A DNA stretch of 64,000 nucleotides from contig PAFU01000047.1 in the NCBI GenBank assembly GCA_002704225.1, positions 32,480-96,479 on the forward strand, in the 5' to 3' direction. Source of the DNA: Gammaproteobacteria bacterium (lineage in GTDB: Bacteria > Pseudomonadota > Gammaproteobacteria > Pseudomonadales > Azotimanducaceae). Below, in pieces: positions 18,945 through 29,117 of the stretch. A model generated the notes under the pieces. The model saw only the letters and a program-made list of their open reading frames with translations. It was not told the DNA's origin and searched no databases. How positions within the stretch are numbered: position 1 is the first letter of the stretch; each line of letters starts with the position of its first letter. The position numbers were made by a program, and so were the translations under genes.

Positions 18945-20314
18945 GGCAGTGGGCGTCGCGCGAGTTCGGCGGCACAGCCAATATAGCGTGCCGGTGTAAG
19001 ATCCTTCAGTTCCTGCATCGCCGCGTCCGGCAGCTGTAGCTCCTGCAATATTTCCTGATAAATATCGGCGGACAGGCGTCTGCCTCGAGTCACAGCTTTT
19101 AGCTGCTCGTAGGGCTCAGGCATCGCAAATTTACGCATGACGGTTTGTACGGCCTCCGCGAGTACTTCCCAGCTGTTGTCGAGATCCGCCGCGATCGCAT
19201 CTGGGTTCACATCCAGCCGCGATAGGCCTTTCAATGTAGCTTGGTAGGCGATGCTGCAGTGCGCGAATGCGGTGCCGAGGTTTCGTAACACGGTGGAATC
19301 GGAAAGATCGCGTTGCCAGCGCGATACCGCCAGCTTGCTCGCCATATGGTCGAGGAGAGCGTTGGCGATACCAATGTTTCCCTCGGAATTTTCGAAATCG
19401 ATAGGATTTATTTTGTGTGGCATGGTGGACGAACCGGTTTCGCCTTCCACCTTTCGCTGCTTGAAATACTCAATGGAAATGTAGCTCCACATGTCCCGAT
19501 CAAAATCCAGCAGTACCTGATTGAACCGCATCAGGGCGTGGCTGATTTCCGCTATGTAGTCATGGGGCTCGATTTGTGTCGTCCAAGGGTTGTTTTGCAG
19601 GCCAAGGCTGGCGATGAATTCCTCAGACAGTGTCGCCCAGTCCACGTTTGGGTAGGCGACGAGGTGGGCGTTAAAATTACCGACTGCGCCATTGAACTTC
19701 CCTAGCAGAGGTGTGTTTTGTACCTGCTGGCGCTGACGCTCGAGGCGGGCTGCGACGTTTTTGATTTCTTTGCCCAGGGTGGTTGGCGAGGCGGTCTGGC
19801 CATGCGTGCGTGACAGCATCGGCAGATCAGCGTTATCCGTCGCCAGCGTATTTAACGCATCGATCAGCATGCCCATCCGAGGTAATACGACGTCTCGAGC
19901 ATTTTTGATCATCAGGCCGTAAGCGGTGTTGTTTATATCCTCCGATGTGCAGCCAAAGTGTATCCACTCGTTCACTGCTCGGAGAGTAGGGCGGTTTGCG
20001 AACGCTTCCTTGAGAAAGTACTCGACGGCCTTGACGTCGTGATTGGTTGTTGCTTCAAAGGTTTTGATTCGCGCCGCCGACTGAGCATCAAAATTATCGG
20101 CGATGGCTCGGACGTAGGCGTGATCATCTGCGCTCAAGGTCGCGAATTCCTGGATGCCCGGGCATTCGCTCAAAAAAAGTACCCAGCCGCACTCAACCTC
20201 TACCCGATATTTCATCAGGCCAAACTCACTAACGATGGGAGCCAGATCTTTGACCTTTGACTGATAGCGGCCGTCAGCTGCACCGATAGCGAAAACAGGG
20301 TCTGCGTCGGTCAT
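18941..20314 (-). CDS. purB: Adenylosuccinate lyase
   Basis: Catalyses two fumarate-releasing steps in purine synthesis: SAICAR to AICAR, and adenylosuccinate to AMP. The 457 residues match E. coli PurB (456). The fumarase/aspartase superfamily signature is GSSTMPHKINPIDFENSEGN, and the catalytic-loop region RTHGQTASPTTLGKE is clear. I chose ATG 20314 (MTDADPVFAIGAADGRYQ) because GGAGG precedes it and it aligns with homologues; the open frame continues upstream to 20614 into mnmA without meaning. mnmA stops 34 bp upstream on the same strand. hflD, which lies between mnmA and purB in E. coli, is absent. Confidence 0.96.
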   Translation of the reverse strand: MTDADPVFAIGAADGRYQSKVKDLAPIVSEFGLMKYRVEVECGWVLFLSECPGIQEFATLSADDHAYVRAIADNFDAQSAARIKTFEATTNHDVKAVEYFLKEAFANRPTLRAVNEWIHFGCTSEDINNTAYGLMIKNARDVVLPRMGMLIDALNTLATDNADLPMLSRTHGQTASPTTLGKEIKNVAARLERQRQQVQNTPLLGKFNGAVGNFNAHLVAYPNVDWATLSEEFIASLGLQNNPWTTQIEPHDYIAEISHALMRFNQVLLDFDRDMWSYISIEYFKQRKVEGETGSSTMPHKINPIDFENSEGNIGIANALLDHMASKLAVSRWQRDLSDSTVLRNLGTAFAHCSIAYQATLKGLSRLDVNPDAIAADLDNSWEVLAEAVQTVMRKFAMPEPYEQLKAVTRGRRLSADIYQEILQELQLPDAAMQELKDLTPARYIGCAAELARRPLP

Positions 20315-20348
20315 GAAAAATATCCTCCAGGGATTTGGTTTCGAGTGA

Positions 20349-21509
20349 TTAAAAAACGGATGATGTGCTCTGAATGTTCGCACCACCGAGGAGTTCATCG
20401 TCTTGATAGAAGGCAATGTACTGACCCGTGGTGATGGCTCTTTGAGGATGGTCAAACCGCACCAGCAACGAGCCGTCTGCCGCCTGGGAGACGGCGCAAG
20501 CCTGATCCTGTTGGCGATAGCGGATTTTGGCACTGCAACGCAACGGCAAAACCACGGGCTGCAGCCAATTTGCCTCACGCGCTCTGAGCCAGTTGCCAGT
20601 GAGGTCGGCTGCATCTTGGGTAACCAGCAATGTGTTACTCGCGGGTATTTTGTCCATCACATACCAAGGGCTCTCCGGTCGGCCGGCGAGGCCGCCCAAA
20701 TTAATACCTTGTCGCTGGCCGATCGTGTATTGGTGCAGGCCCCGATGCTGGCCAAGCACTCTGCCTTGGCGGTCGGTCATGGGGCCGGGCTGATCGTGAA
20801 TGTATTGGCCGAGGAAGTCGGCAAATCGACGCTCGCCGATAAAACAGATGCCAGTGCTGTCCTTCTTGCGGTGATTGGTCAGTCCCAGAGACGCTGCCAG
20901 ACGTCGTATGTCGGGTTTTTGCCAATCGCCCAAGGGAAAAAGACAGCGCGCGAGTTTGTGTTTAGGTACGGCCTGTAAGAAATAGGTTTGGTCTTTGTTG
21001 GCATCCAGCCCTTTCAGAAATTGGATGGGCTCCTCGAGGTCTTGCGACGGATATACGTTGCTCTCAGGAATTGGGCTTCTGCGCACGTAATGGCCGGTTG
21101 CAATATAGTCAGCGCCCAAGGTTTCGGCGTAACGTACAAACTGCTCAAACTTGATTTCGCGATTGCACAAGATATCCGGATTAGGCGTGCGCCAGTTCTG
21201 GTATTCCTTTAGGAAATGGCTGAAGACGTTATCCCAGTATTCGGCTGCAAAGTTCGCCGTGTGCAGCGTAATGCCGAGCTGATCGCTGACCTGTTGTGCG
21301 TCTTCAAGGTCTGCGATCGCTGTGCAGTATTCGGTGCCATCGTCTTCGTCCCAATTTTTCATGAACAGCCCTTCAACGACGAAGCCCTGTTGTTGCAAAA
21401 GGTAGGCAGCGACTGAGGAGTCCACGCCACCCGACATGCCCACGATGACCTTTGGAGCGTTCTCGATCTGGCGTAACGTGTCTTGTCTCTTTCGGCGGAC
21501 GCTTGGCAT
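20349..21509 (-). CDS. mnmA: tRNA-specific 2-thiouridylase MnmA
   Basis: Thiolates U34 of tRNA-Lys, -Glu and -Gln, taking sulfur from the Tus relay. The 386-residue form starting at ATG 21509 (MPSVRRKRQD) has the P-loop VGMSGGVDSS, the first catalytic cysteine in PDILCNREIKF and the second in STGICFIGERRF. FMKNWDEDDGTEYC is the conserved N-terminal stretch, and GLHQYTIGQRQGI is also typical. The start is uncertain: the open frame extends to 21674, and E. coli MnmA begins only about nine residues before the P-loop region. It is the first gene of an mnmA-purB-GNAT operon, divergent from moaCDE. The sulfur donor genes tusDCBE are 17 kb away. Confidence 0.94.
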   Translation of the reverse strand: MPSVRRKRQDTLRQIENAPKVIVGMSGGVDSSVAAYLLQQQGFVVEGLFMKNWDEDDGTEYCTAIADLEDAQQVSDQLGITLHTANFAAEYWDNVFSHFLKEYQNWRTPNPDILCNREIKFEQFVRYAETLGADYIATGHYVRRSPIPESNVYPSQDLEEPIQFLKGLDANKDQTYFLQAVPKHKLARCLFPLGDWQKPDIRRLAASLGLTNHRKKDSTGICFIGERRFADFLGQYIHDQPGPMTDRQGRVLGQHRGLHQYTIGQRQGINLGGLAGRPESPWYVMDKIPASNTLLVTQDAADLTGNWLRAREANWLQPVVLPLRCSAKIRYRQQDQACAVSQAADGSLLVRFDHPQRAITTGQYIAFYQDDELLGGANIQSTSSVF

Positions 21510-21691
21510 AGGACTTGCTGCTGACGATGGATTAGGGCGTTTTGATTCGCAACGCCGGAAACACAGTAGTTTACTACCAAGCACGCGCAGTTGCTCGTCA
21601 AAGCGCCAGCCATGATAACGTATGTATTCAGCAGAGCATTGGGGCAAGCCCTTGCATCGCGCTTTTGTCAACATGGATCGAGGATCATCCT

Positions 21692-22162
21692 ATGGAACTG
21701 AGCCACATCAACGCTTCCGGCGAAGCCAACATGGTCGATGTTGGCGACAAACAGCTAACGGAACGATCTGCGACGGCCAGTGGTATTGTCAGGATGTTGC
21801 CTAGCACACTGCGGGCGATTAAAAGTGATGGCCTGAAGAAAGGGGAGGTGTTGGCGGTCGCGCGAATCGCGGGTATCCAGGGGGCAAAAAAGTGTTCGGA
21901 ATTGATTCCATTATGCCACCCGCTGGCGCTGACAAAGGTGTCTGTATCGTTTGAAGAAATATCCGACAGTGAGTTAAAAGTTATCGCTAACTGTCGCTTG
22001 CGTGGGCAAACAGGTGTTGAAATGGAGGCCCTGACGGCGGTCAGTGTGGCCTGCCTTACCGTTTACGATATGTGTAAGGCTGTGGACAAAGGAATGACAA
22101 TTGAGGCGGTTGGTCTGGATGAGAAGCTTGGCGGGAAAAGTGGTGAGTGGCGGAAATCGTGA
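21692..22162 (+). CDS. moaC: Cyclic pyranopterin monophosphate synthase MoaC
   Basis: Converts 3',8-cyclo-7,8-dihydro-GTP (made by MoaA) into cyclic pyranopterin monophosphate in molybdenum cofactor synthesis. The 156 residues include [33 protein letters not shown] (active-site Cys/His region) and [20 protein letters not shown], all diagnostic. ATG 21692 has GAGGA seven bases upstream; the frame remains open upstream to 21542 but shows no MoaC sequence there. It is the first gene of a moaC-moaD-moaE operon. moaA is not in the window. Confidence 0.95.
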   Translation: MELSHINASGEANMVDVGDKQLTERSATASGIVRMLPSTLRAIKSDGLKKGEVLAVARIAGIQGAKKCSELIPLCHPLALTKVSVSFEEISDSELKVIANCRLRGQTGVEMEALTAVSVACLTVYDMCKAVDKGMTIEAVGLDEKLGGKSGEWRKS

Positions 22163-22419
22163 CGATAGAGGTTAAATTTTTCGCGTCTTTACGAGAGCGT
22201 ATCGCCCTAGGTTCGCTAACATGTTGCGCGGCTTCCATGCCAGAACTTCGGCAGGACTTAGTGTCCCAGCTGTCAGCCGAGGCCTATCAGGTCTTGTGCG
22301 CTGATGGTGTCCGGGTGGCGATCAATCAAACGTTCATAAATGACGGTTGGCAAGACAGTGCCGAAACCATTCCAGCGGGCGCCGAAGTGGCATTTTTACC
22401 GCCGGTTACTGGGGGGTAA
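22159..22419 (+). CDS. moaD: Molybdopterin synthase small subunit MoaD
   Basis: A ubiquitin-like sulfur carrier whose C-terminal Gly-Gly is thiocarboxylated and supplies the dithiolene sulfurs to molybdopterin. The product is 86 residues, beginning [13 protein letters not shown] after the start residue and ending FLPPVTGG, the required di-glycine. I chose GTG 22159 because it overlaps the moaC stop (GTGA) and aligns with MoaD starts; an in-frame GTG at 22147 would add four residues. The beta-grasp end [16 protein letters not shown] is typical. moaE follows after 1 bp. Confidence 0.9.
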   Translation: MTIEVKFFASLRERIALGSLTCCAASMPELRQDLVSQLSAEAYQVLCADGVRVAINQTFINDGWQDSAETIPAGAEVAFLPPVTGG

Positions 22420-22420
22420 T

Positions 22421-22915
22421 ATGCTCGCGTCTATTATTAAAATACAGTCAGAAGATTTTGATTTTGCTGAACATTATTGCCAGATTAGGGCGTCGGGTGG
22501 CGAGGAGGTCGGGGCCATTGCTGGTTTTGTAGGCTTGGTCAGAGACTATAATGCTCACGCAGGCGATGGCGGCGAAGTCGCGACCCTTACGTTGGAACAT
22601 TACCCGGGTATGACGGAGTCCAGTATCCAAGCCATCGTGACCGAAGCCCAAACACGCTGGCCGCTGGTCGCGACCACGGTGGTTCATCGAGTTGGTACGC
22701 TGCGTCCCATGGATCAGATTGTGATGGTACTCGCCGCTTCTGCTCACCGTGATGCGGCCTTTGCGGCGGCGGAATTCATCATGGATTATCTCAAGACCCA
22801 AGCAATCTTTTGGAAAAAAGAGGTCACTGACAAAGGCGATCATTGGATAGAATCAACGGAAGCCGATCGGCAGAGGGCGGTTGGCTGGTCAGACAAAAGC
22901 AGGAACACGGTCTAA
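22421..22915 (+). CDS. moaE: Molybdopterin synthase catalytic subunit MoaE
   Basis: Binds MoaD and builds the dithiolene of molybdopterin. The 164 residues (E. coli 150) show GAIAGFVGLVRDYN, LTLEHYPGMTESSI, VVHRVGTLRPMDQIVMV and the active-site stretch TQAIFWKKEVTDKGDHWIES with its conserved lysines. ATG 22421 lies 1 bp after the moaD stop. The C-terminus is about 15 residues longer than in E. coli and hydrophilic. The 197 bp from here to icd hold no recognised gene. Confidence 0.94.
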   Translation: MLASIIKIQSEDFDFAEHYCQIRASGGEEVGAIAGFVGLVRDYNAHAGDGGEVATLTLEHYPGMTESSIQAIVTEAQTRWPLVATTVVHRVGTLRPMDQIVMVLAASAHRDAAFAAAEFIMDYLKTQAIFWKKEVTDKGDHWIESTEADRQRAVGWSDKSRNTV

Positions 22916-23112
22916 AAAGAACCCCAAAATCCATTATAAGTTGCTGTACTCCGCGCCCCGGAGTTGCACTAGGCGTGGGGCACGTCTATATTGCCCGCGT
23001 CAAAACCGGGAGGGGTGGGGACACTAATCTGCCTTTTTGTGCATTCGCCTGTGTGTCGAAGGCACCGCGGGGCCGAGGAATAATGTCTTAATGTCAGCGC
23101 AACGGGGGAACT

Positions 23113-25332
23113 ATGAGCACCGACCAAAAAATCATCTACACCGAGACAGATGAAGCCCCGCGACTTGCCACCTTTTCGTTTCTTCCGATCATTAAAGCGT
23201 TTTCGGACGCCGCCGGTGTTCAAGTGGAAACACGTGATATTTCACTGGCAGGCCGTATTTTAGCGAGCTTTCCCGAGTGGTTGTCCGAAGAGCAACGAAT
23301 TGCGGACGATCTGGCGGAATTGGGGCGTTTGACCCAAGATCCGGCGGCGAACATCATCAAATTGCCGAACATCAGCGCCTCCAATCCCCAAATGTTGGCC
23401 GCCATCAAGGAACTTCAGAGTCAAGGGTATGCTTTGCCGGAATATCCTGAAGAGCCGCAGAACGAGTCGGAACAAGACATCAAAGTGCGTTATGACCGCA
23501 TCAAGGGAAGTGCCGTGAACCCGGTGCTGCGTGAAGGTAATTCTGATCGGCGCTCAACCCGGGCGGTCAAAGACTACGCGAAGAAACATCCGCATTCGAT
23601 GGGTACTTGGTCTTCGGATTCCAAGAGTCACGTGGCGCATATGAGCGATGGCGATTTTTACGCCAGCGAAGTCTCAGCAACCATGCCTGAAGACGATGTG
23701 CTCTCTATCGTTTTGCATTCGGGTGATCGTAGTGAAACGCTGGCGACCGGAATCTCCGTCAGTGCTGGCGAAGTGGTAGATGCGGCGTTCATGAGCAAGG
23801 ATGCCCTTTGCCAGTTCTATGACGAACAGATTGCCAGCACAGAGCAAGGCGTTCTGTTTTCCCTGCATTTGAAAGCAACAATGATGAAGGTGTCTGACCC
23901 AATTATTTTCGGTCACGCCGTAAAAGCGTATTACCGCGATGCCTTCAACAAGCATGCAGACGTCTTTGCCGAGCTGGGTGTGGACGCCAACAACGGCGTT
24001 GGTGATGCCTACGATAAGATTGAGAGTCTGCCCGAGGCTCAGCGGGATGAGATAAAGGCAGATCTGGATGCGTGTCTGGCCACTGGCCCAGACCTGGCGA
24101 TGGTGAATTCCGATTACGGTATTACCAATCTCCACGTACCAAGCGACATCATTGTCGACGCGTCTATGCCGGCGGCCATCCGCGAATCTGGCAAGATGTG
24201 GGGACCAGATGGCGACTTACACGATACGAAGGCCGTGATTCCTGATCGGTGCTACGCCACGGTTTATCAAGAAGTGATTTCCGACTGCAAAACTCACGGC
24301 ACGCTGGATCCGACCAGCATTGGGTCGACGGCCAATATCGGTTTGATGGCACAGAAGGCCGAAGAGTACGGTTCTCATGACACGACCTTTGAAATCCCAA
24401 ATGCCGGGCGCATCGAAATCGTCAACCAAGCCGGTGCTGTTGTGCACAGTCACGATGTCCAGACCGGCGACATTTGGCGTATGTGCCGAGTCAAAGACGC
24501 ACCTGTTCAAGATTGGGTAAAACTCGCGGTAGAACGTGGACGCATTACGGGCAGTACCGTGATCTTCTGGCTTGATGCCGATCGCGCCCACGACGCTCAG
24601 CTGATTGCCAAGATCGAGGCATATCTGCCCAATCACAACACTGAGGGTTTGGATATTTCGATTTTGAAGCCAGCTGAGGCAACGAAGCGCTCGTTGGCGT
24701 TGATGCGTCAAGGCAAGGACACCATTTCCGTTTCCGGCAACGTGCTGCGCGATTATCTGACGGATTTGTTCCCGATTTTAGAATTGGGCACCAGTGCCAA
24801 GATGTTGTCCATCGTACCGTTGATCAACGGTGGAGGACTGTTCGAGACCGGGGCGGGAGGTTCTGCACCCAAGCATGTACAGCAGTTTGAGGCTGAAGGT
24901 CATCTGCGCTGGGACAGCCTTGGTGAGTTTTTGGCTCTCGGTGCGTCGCTAGAACATCTGGGCCGGGTTTTCGAGAACAGTGCCGCCCAGTTATTGGGCG
25001 AGACCTTGGATGAGGCGATCGCGGAATTTTTGGACAGCAACCGGTCACCGTCGCGGCGCGTGAATGAAATTGATAACCGAGGCAGTCACTTCTATTTGGC
25101 GAAATTCTGGGCAGAAGCTGTGGCTCGACAGGATAAAGATCCCGTCATGAAAGAGCGGTTTGCAGCATTGGCTGGCAAACTGGCAGCGTCCGAAGAACAG
25201 ATCAATGCGGAACTGCTGGCAGCGCAAGGCGAGTCCGTGGATGTTGGCGGATATTTCGCGCCTAACCCCGAACTCGCAGCAAAGGCAATGCGGCCTTCTC
25301 CAACCCTTAACGAGGCGATTGATTCCGTCTAG
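23113..25332 (+). CDS. icd: Monomeric NADP-dependent isocitrate dehydrogenase
   Basis: Oxidatively decarboxylates isocitrate to 2-oxoglutarate in the TCA cycle. At 739 residues it is the monomeric type (Azotobacter/Vibrio, about 740), unrelated in length to the 416-residue dimeric Icd. Diagnostic stretches are the N-terminal [39 protein letters not shown] (substrate loop with Ser and Arg residues), [16 protein letters not shown] and [28 protein letters not shown] precedes the ATG. A tandem hairpin array follows the stop within 5 bp. The placement next to cspD-clpS-clpA is familiar from pseudomonads. Confidence 0.95.
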   Translation: MSTDQKIIYTETDEAPRLATFSFLPIIKAFSDAAGVQVETRDISLAGRILASFPEWLSEEQRIADDLAELGRLTQDPAANIIKLPNISASNPQMLAAIKELQSQGYALPEYPEEPQNESEQDIKVRYDRIKGSAVNPVLREGNSDRRSTRAVKDYAKKHPHSMGTWSSDSKSHVAHMSDGDFYASEVSATMPEDDVLSIVLHSGDRSETLATGISVSAGEVVDAAFMSKDALCQFYDEQIASTEQGVLFSLHLKATMMKVSDPIIFGHAVKAYYRDAFNKHADVFAELGVDANNGVGDAYDKIESLPEAQRDEIKADLDACLATGPDLAMVNSDYGITNLHVPSDIIVDASMPAAIRESGKMWGPDGDLHDTKAVIPDRCYATVYQEVISDCKTHGTLDPTSIGSTANIGLMAQKAEEYGSHDTTFEIPNAGRIEIVNQAGAVVHSHDVQTGDIWRMCRVKDAPVQDWVKLAVERGRITGSTVIFWLDADRAHDAQLIAKIEAYLPNHNTEGLDISILKPAEATKRSLALMRQGKDTISVSGNVLRDYLTDLFPILELGTSAKMLSIVPLINGGGLFETGAGGSAPKHVQQFEAEGHLRWDSLGEFLALGASLEHLGRVFENSAAQLLGETLDEAIAEFLDSNRSPSRRVNEIDNRGSHFYLAKFWAEAVARQDKDPVMKERFAALAGKLAASEEQINAELLAAQGESVDVGGYFAPNPELAAKAMRPSPTLNEAIDSV

Positions 25333-25336
25333 CGAC

Positions 25337-25485
25337 AAGCCCTTTTAACGGGCCTATTTCAGGGCCTTTTTATCGGACCTATTTCAGGGTCCTTTTATCG
25401 GAGCCATGTCGTGGCCCTTTTGTCGGAGCCATGTCGTGGCCCTTTTGTCGGGCCGAGTTCGTGGCGGGCCCATTGACCGGCCCTT
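25337..25485 (+). repeat. Tandem 25-bp array of terminator-like hairpins after icd
   Basis: Four complete 25-bp units lie head to tail at 25350-25374, 25375-25399, 25400-25424 and 25425-25449, with a partial unit before (25337-25349) and degenerate units after (to about 25485). Units 3 and 4 are identical. Each unit has a short stem (GGCC/GGCC, GGACC/GGTCC, or GCCA/TGGC), a 5-8-nt loop and then four or five T. Stem bases differ between units in a paired way, so pairing is kept while sequence changes. A related hairpin GGGCC/GGCCC with TTT follows at 25466-25485. The T-runs point to termination of icd on the plus strand; the array sits between convergent icd and cspD. Confidence 0.75.
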
Positions 25486-25510
25486 TGAAGGCACCTTGAG
25501 ACTGGTCGGC

Positions 25511-25783
25511 TTAGCTGGTTTGGGGCTGGTCGGGGTCTGATGGTGCTCCCCTATCGTCACCGCCAGCTGCGTTGTTGACGCCAGTGGCCACAATGTTGGT
25601 GGCCTGAGGCCCTTTGTCCCCAGTAGAGACGTCAAACTGCACCTCGTCACCGGCGCTAAGCGTCTTATATCCCTCCATCGTAACGGCCGAAAAATGCGCG
25701 AACAGATCCGCGCCCCCGTCGCTGGGTACGATAAATCCGTAACCCTTCGCGTTGTTAAACCACTTCACAGTTCCTGTTGGCAT
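25511..25783 (-). CDS. cspD: Cold-shock domain protein, CspD-like
   Basis: A 90-residue nucleic-acid-binding protein. The cold-shock domain fills residues 1-66: TGTVKWFNNAKGYGFI contains RNP1-like aromatic residues (KGYGFI) and DLFAHFSAV is the RNP2-like strand. The remaining 24 residues are polar and probably disordered. CspD of E. coli inhibits replication in stationary phase; here the name rests on the domain and on its place next to clpS-clpA, its usual position. It is divergent from clpS with a 297-bp intergenic region, and convergent with icd. Confidence 0.85.
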   Translation of the reverse strand: MPTGTVKWFNNAKGYGFIVPSDGGADLFAHFSAVTMEGYKTLSAGDEVQFDVSTGDKGPQATNIVATGVNNAAGGDDRGAPSDPDQPQTS

Positions 25784-26004
25784 GTTTCTACTCCTTGCGC
25801 CAACCGAGAGTCCAAAATTTTGTTCTTAGAGTCAAGGACTTAGGTTGGGCCTAAATCCGTTCTGTTGGTGCCGTCACACAAAAAGCTTGGGTTTCTTATG
25901 CTTGTCCCCAACTAGGTGTCAGAGAAGACACTTTGACCACATTGGATTCGATACCCTTGGTGAACATTTTGACGAAGTGAATAATCGAAGGTGTTCAATG
26001 CACT

Positions 26005-26013
26005 TGCTATATT
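26005..26013 (+). promoter_or_regulatory. Likely extended -10 promoter element for clpS-clpA
   Basis: TGCTATATT fits an extended -10. A transcript would start near 26020 and leave a leader of about 60 nt before ATG 26081. No good -35 is seen, as is common for extended -10 promoters. The rest of the 25784-26080 gap holds the divergent cspD upstream region and a GTGTC/GACAC mini-dyad, but no gene. Confidence 0.35.
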
Positions 26014-26080
26014 GAGGTGCCGGTCGGAATCGAGGTGCGTTTGAATAAAAGGGAAGCGAAAGCCCAGTGATCACAAAATC

Positions 26081-26461
26081 ATGAACGTTGATAAGTATAT
26101 GAAAGAGAACGGTTGGTGGCTGAATGCCGACGACGGCGATGAACCGGACTTCGGAGAGGAGCACGATGTTGGCTTGGTCACGGAAGAAGCAGAACCAGAA
26201 CTCAAGCGTCCGTCCATGTACAAGGTGATTTTGCTCAATGATGACTACACGCCGATGGAATTCGTCGTCCATATTTTGGAAATATTTTTTGGCATGAACC
26301 GTGAGAAGGCGACTCAGATTATGCTGATCGTTCACACCGAAGGTGGTGCGGTGGTGGGTATATTCCCGCGGGATATTGCAGAAACCAAATCAGAGCAAGT
26401 CAATCAATACGCGCAAGAGAATAGCCATCCTTTAATGTCCACAGTGGAATTGGCCGATTAG
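26081..26461 (+). CDS. clpS: ClpA adaptor protein ClpS
   Basis: ClpS binds proteins with N-degron residues (Leu, Phe, Tyr, Trp) and hands them to ClpAP. The 126-residue form has the conserved core from [20 protein letters not shown] to the C-terminus. The degron-pocket residues are seen: the NDD pair, the gatekeeper Met of YTPMEF, and the His of IVHTEGGA. The N-terminal extension before PSMYKV is about 44 residues, longer than the 23 in E. coli and strongly acidic. An ATG at 26099 would shorten it by six. clpA follows after 36 bp. With aat and bpt downstream the whole recognition pathway is encoded locally. Confidence 0.94.
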   Translation: MNVDKYMKENGWWLNADDGDEPDFGEEHDVGLVTEEAEPELKRPSMYKVILLNDDYTPMEFVVHILEIFFGMNREKATQIMLIVHTEGGAVVGIFPRDIAETKSEQVNQYAQENSHPLMSTVELAD

Positions 26462-26497
26462 CGCAGTGCGCGGTACCAGCAAAACAAGAGAGATATC

Positions 26498-28756
26498 ATG
26501 TTAAGCAAAGAACTCGAAAAGTCGCTGAATGAAATTGCGCAGAGTGCTAGCGCGCGGCGACACGAATTTATCACCGTTGAGCATCTTCTGTTAGCGTTGA
26601 TGAGCAACGAAGCGGCGTTAGAGGTACTCAAGAACGTTGGGGGCGATGCGGCCAAACTCACCAGCGAGTTGGAAAAATACATCGACGAGACAACGCCTAT
26701 CTTACCCGTTAGCGACCAAGAGCATGGGCCCCAGACCACATTGGGGTTTCAGCGGGTGGTTTCGCGCTCGCTCTTTCATGTGCAGTCCTCGGGCCGCAAA
26801 GAGGTGACCGGAGCCAACGTACTGGTCGCTATTTTCAGCGAACAGGAGAGCCAGGCCGTTTATCTGCTGAAGGTGCAGGGCGTCACGCGGATTGACGTGG
26901 TGAACTATATCTCACACGGGATCAGTAAGGCGGAAGACGACGAAGAAACCGATGCCAGTCAACCGTCTGCAGAGGGTGAAGAACCCGCTGAAGCCGGACA
27001 AAAAGCCTTACAACTTTATGCGACAGACCTGAACGAGGAAGCGCGAGCGGGGCGTATCGATCCATTGGTAGGTCGCGCAGAAGAGTTGGAGCGTGCGATT
27101 CAGATATTGTGTCGACGGCGCAAAAATAACCCACTCTTGGTCGGAGAGTCAGGGGTTGGTAAAACAGCCATCGCCGAAGGATTGGCCAAGCGGATCGTCG
27201 ATGAAAAAGTGCCCGACGTGGTCGCAGGAAGCATCATTTATTCCCTGGACTTAGGGGCCCTTGTGGCCGGCACCAAGTATCGGGGTGATTTTGAGAAGCG
27301 ATTCAAGGCGGTGCTCGCCGAATTGAAAGAAATCGAAGGCTCCATTCTCTTCATTGATGAGATCCACACCATTATCGGTGCGGGCGCGGCTTCCGGTGGC
27401 GTGATGGACGCGTCTAACCTGCTCAAGCCTCTGCTGACCTCGGGTCAAATGCGTTGCATGGGCTCCACCACCTATCAAGAATATCGAGGTATCTTCGACA
27501 AGGATCGGGCGCTGTCTCGCCGTTTCCAGAAAATCGACGTCATCGAACCCGATGTTGACGACACCTATCGTATTTTGAAGGGACTGAAGTCCCGCTTCGA
27601 AGAGCATTACAACCTACGCTATACAGACAAAGCACTGCGAACCGCGTCGGAGTTGGCAGCTCGTTACATTAACGATCGGTTCATGCCAGACAAGGCGATC
27701 GATGTGGTGGATGAGGCCGGTGCAGCCCAGCAACTGCAGCCGCCCAGCAAGCGTAAGAAGAGCATTGGCGCATCTGACGTAGAGCAGGTCGTGGCGAAGA
27801 TTGCGCGTATCCCGTCGTCTCAGGTGACGTCTTCGGACAAAGCATCTTTGAGAGACCTTGAAGGCAATCTGAAAATGGCCGTTTTCGGTCAAGATGAAGC
27901 CATCGAACAACTGGCGTCGGCGATCAAGCTCTCCCGTGCTGGGTTGAAGAGTGGCGAGAAGCCTATCGGTTCATTCCTATTTGCCGGCCCGACCGGCGTG
28001 GGCAAAACCGAGGTGTCCAAGCAATTGGCTCACGCCATGGGCGTGGAGCTGCTGCGCTTCGATATGTCCGAGTATATGGAGCGGCACACAGTATCGCGCC
28101 TGATCGGTGCACCTCCGGGTTATGTCGGCTTTGATCAAGGCGGCCTGTTAACAGAAGCCGTGACGAAGCACCCTCACTGCGTTGTGCTGCTGGATGAAAT
28201 CGAAAAAGCGCACCCAGAAGTATTCAATTTGCTGCTGCAGGTCATGGACCACGGTACGCTGACGGATAACAACGGCCGTAAGGCAGATTTCCGCAACGTC
28301 GTGCTCATCATGACCACCAACGCCGGCGCTCAGGAAATGGGCAGGCCCTCGATTGGGTTTGCCGAGCAGGATAACTCTACCGATGGCATGGAAGTCATCC
28401 GTCGTATGTTTACCCCCGAGTTCCGCAATCGCTTGGATGCTATCGTGCAGTTCAGCGCCTTGAAACTGGAAGTTGTCAAAACCGTGGTCGATAAGTTCCT
28501 GACGGAGCTGCAAGCCCAATTGGATGAAAAGCGCGTCACCCTGGAAGTGGATGAAGCCGCAAGGGCATGGCTGGCTCGCGAAGGCTATGATGAAAAGATG
28601 GGCGCAAGACCCATGCAGCGATTGATTCAAGAAAAGATCAAGCGTCAGCTGGCAGAAGACTTGTTGTTTGGTGATCTGGCCTCTGGCGGCACCGTTCATG
28701 TAACCATTGAAGACAATGATCTCAGCATCAAAATCCTAACGGGGGCGGAAGCCTAG
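26498..28756 (+). CDS. clpA: ATP-dependent Clp protease ATPase subunit ClpA
   Basis: Hexameric unfoldase that feeds substrates to ClpP. The 752 residues (E. coli 758) contain the Clp N-domain (1-140, [20 protein letters not shown]), a first AAA domain with Walker [10 protein letters not shown] and Walker [10 protein letters not shown], and a second with [10 protein letters not shown] and [13 protein letters not shown]. The ClpP-docking tripeptide is IGF (in [15 protein letters not shown]), equivalent to IGL in E. coli. An acidic linker rich in Glu, Asp and Ser (about residues 145-170) joins the N-domain to the first AAA domain. clpP is not in the window. Confidence 0.95.
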   Translation: MLSKELEKSLNEIAQSASARRHEFITVEHLLLALMSNEAALEVLKNVGGDAAKLTSELEKYIDETTPILPVSDQEHGPQTTLGFQRVVSRSLFHVQSSGRKEVTGANVLVAIFSEQESQAVYLLKVQGVTRIDVVNYISHGISKAEDDEETDASQPSAEGEEPAEAGQKALQLYATDLNEEARAGRIDPLVGRAEELERAIQILCRRRKNNPLLVGESGVGKTAIAEGLAKRIVDEKVPDVVAGSIIYSLDLGALVAGTKYRGDFEKRFKAVLAELKEIEGSILFIDEIHTIIGAGAASGGVMDASNLLKPLLTSGQMRCMGSTTYQEYRGIFDKDRALSRRFQKIDVIEPDVDDTYRILKGLKSRFEEHYNLRYTDKALRTASELAARYINDRFMPDKAIDVVDEAGAAQQLQPPSKRKKSIGASDVEQVVAKIARIPSSQVTSSDKASLRDLEGNLKMAVFGQDEAIEQLASAIKLSRAGLKSGEKPIGSFLFAGPTGVGKTEVSKQLAHAMGVELLRFDMSEYMERHTVSRLIGAPPGYVGFDQGGLLTEAVTKHPHCVVLLDEIEKAHPEVFNLLLQVMDHGTLTDNNGRKADFRNVVLIMTTNAGAQEMGRPSIGFAEQDNSTDGMEVIRRMFTPEFRNRLDAIVQFSALKLEVVKTVVDKFLTELQAQLDEKRVTLEVDEAARAWLAREGYDEKMGARPMQRLIQEKIKRQLAEDLLFGDLASGGTVHVTIEDNDLSIKILTGAEA

Positions 28757-28767
28757 CGGTAAGGCGG

Positions 28768-28794
28768 GCCTGAGCGAGAAAAAATCGCTCAGGC
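28768..28794. terminator. Strong 10-bp hairpin between convergent clpA and infA
   Basis: GCCTGAGCGA (28768-28777) and TCGCTCAGGC (28785-28794) are perfect complements around a 7-nt A-rich loop (GAAAAAA on the plus strand). It lies 11 bp past the clpA stop and 6 bp past the infA stop. There is no U-tract after the stem on either strand, so it is probably a bidirectional transcript end or 3'-end stabiliser rather than a textbook intrinsic terminator. Confidence 0.6.
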
Positions 28795-28800
28795 AAAGGA

Positions 28801-29016
28801 CTACATGCGGAAGGTGATTCGGCCTTTGCTCAAATCGTAGGGGGTCAGTTCTACTTTGACTTTATCGCCTGTCAGAATGCGGATGTAGTTTTTGCGCATT
28901 TTCCCTGAAATATGGGCGGTCACGGTATGTCCGTTTTCGAGTTCCACCCGAAACATCGTGTTGGGCAGGGTATCAATGATGGTGCCATCCATCTCAATTT
29001 GTTCTTCTTTCGCCAT
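28801..29016 (-). CDS. infA: Translation initiation factor IF-1
   Basis: Binds the ribosomal A site during initiation. The 71 residues form a single S1/OB fold, starting [20 protein letters not shown] and ending [11 protein letters not shown] (usual length 72). Standard motifs [18 protein letters not shown] and [18 protein letters not shown] are intact. It closes an operon PA4642-like, aat, bpt, infA; placement next to clpA and bpt is conserved in many gammaproteobacteria. Confidence 0.97.
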   Translation of the reverse strand: MAKEEQIEMDGTIIDTLPNTMFRVELENGHTVTAHISGKMRKNYIRILTGDKVKVELTPYDLSKGRITFRM

Positions 29017-29117
29017 GCGGCCTCTGGGTCGTTAACGTCGCGCGCGATGGTGCCAGAAGGTCACCTCAATTAGAAGTGCCGTGATCGATTGAATTCTTGT
29101 AAGGGGCTCGGGTGAGG

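Noticed and set aside
22147..22419. GTG 22147 as moaD start
   Set aside because: GTG 22159 overlaps the moaC stop in the usual GTGA manner and aligns better with MoaD N-termini.
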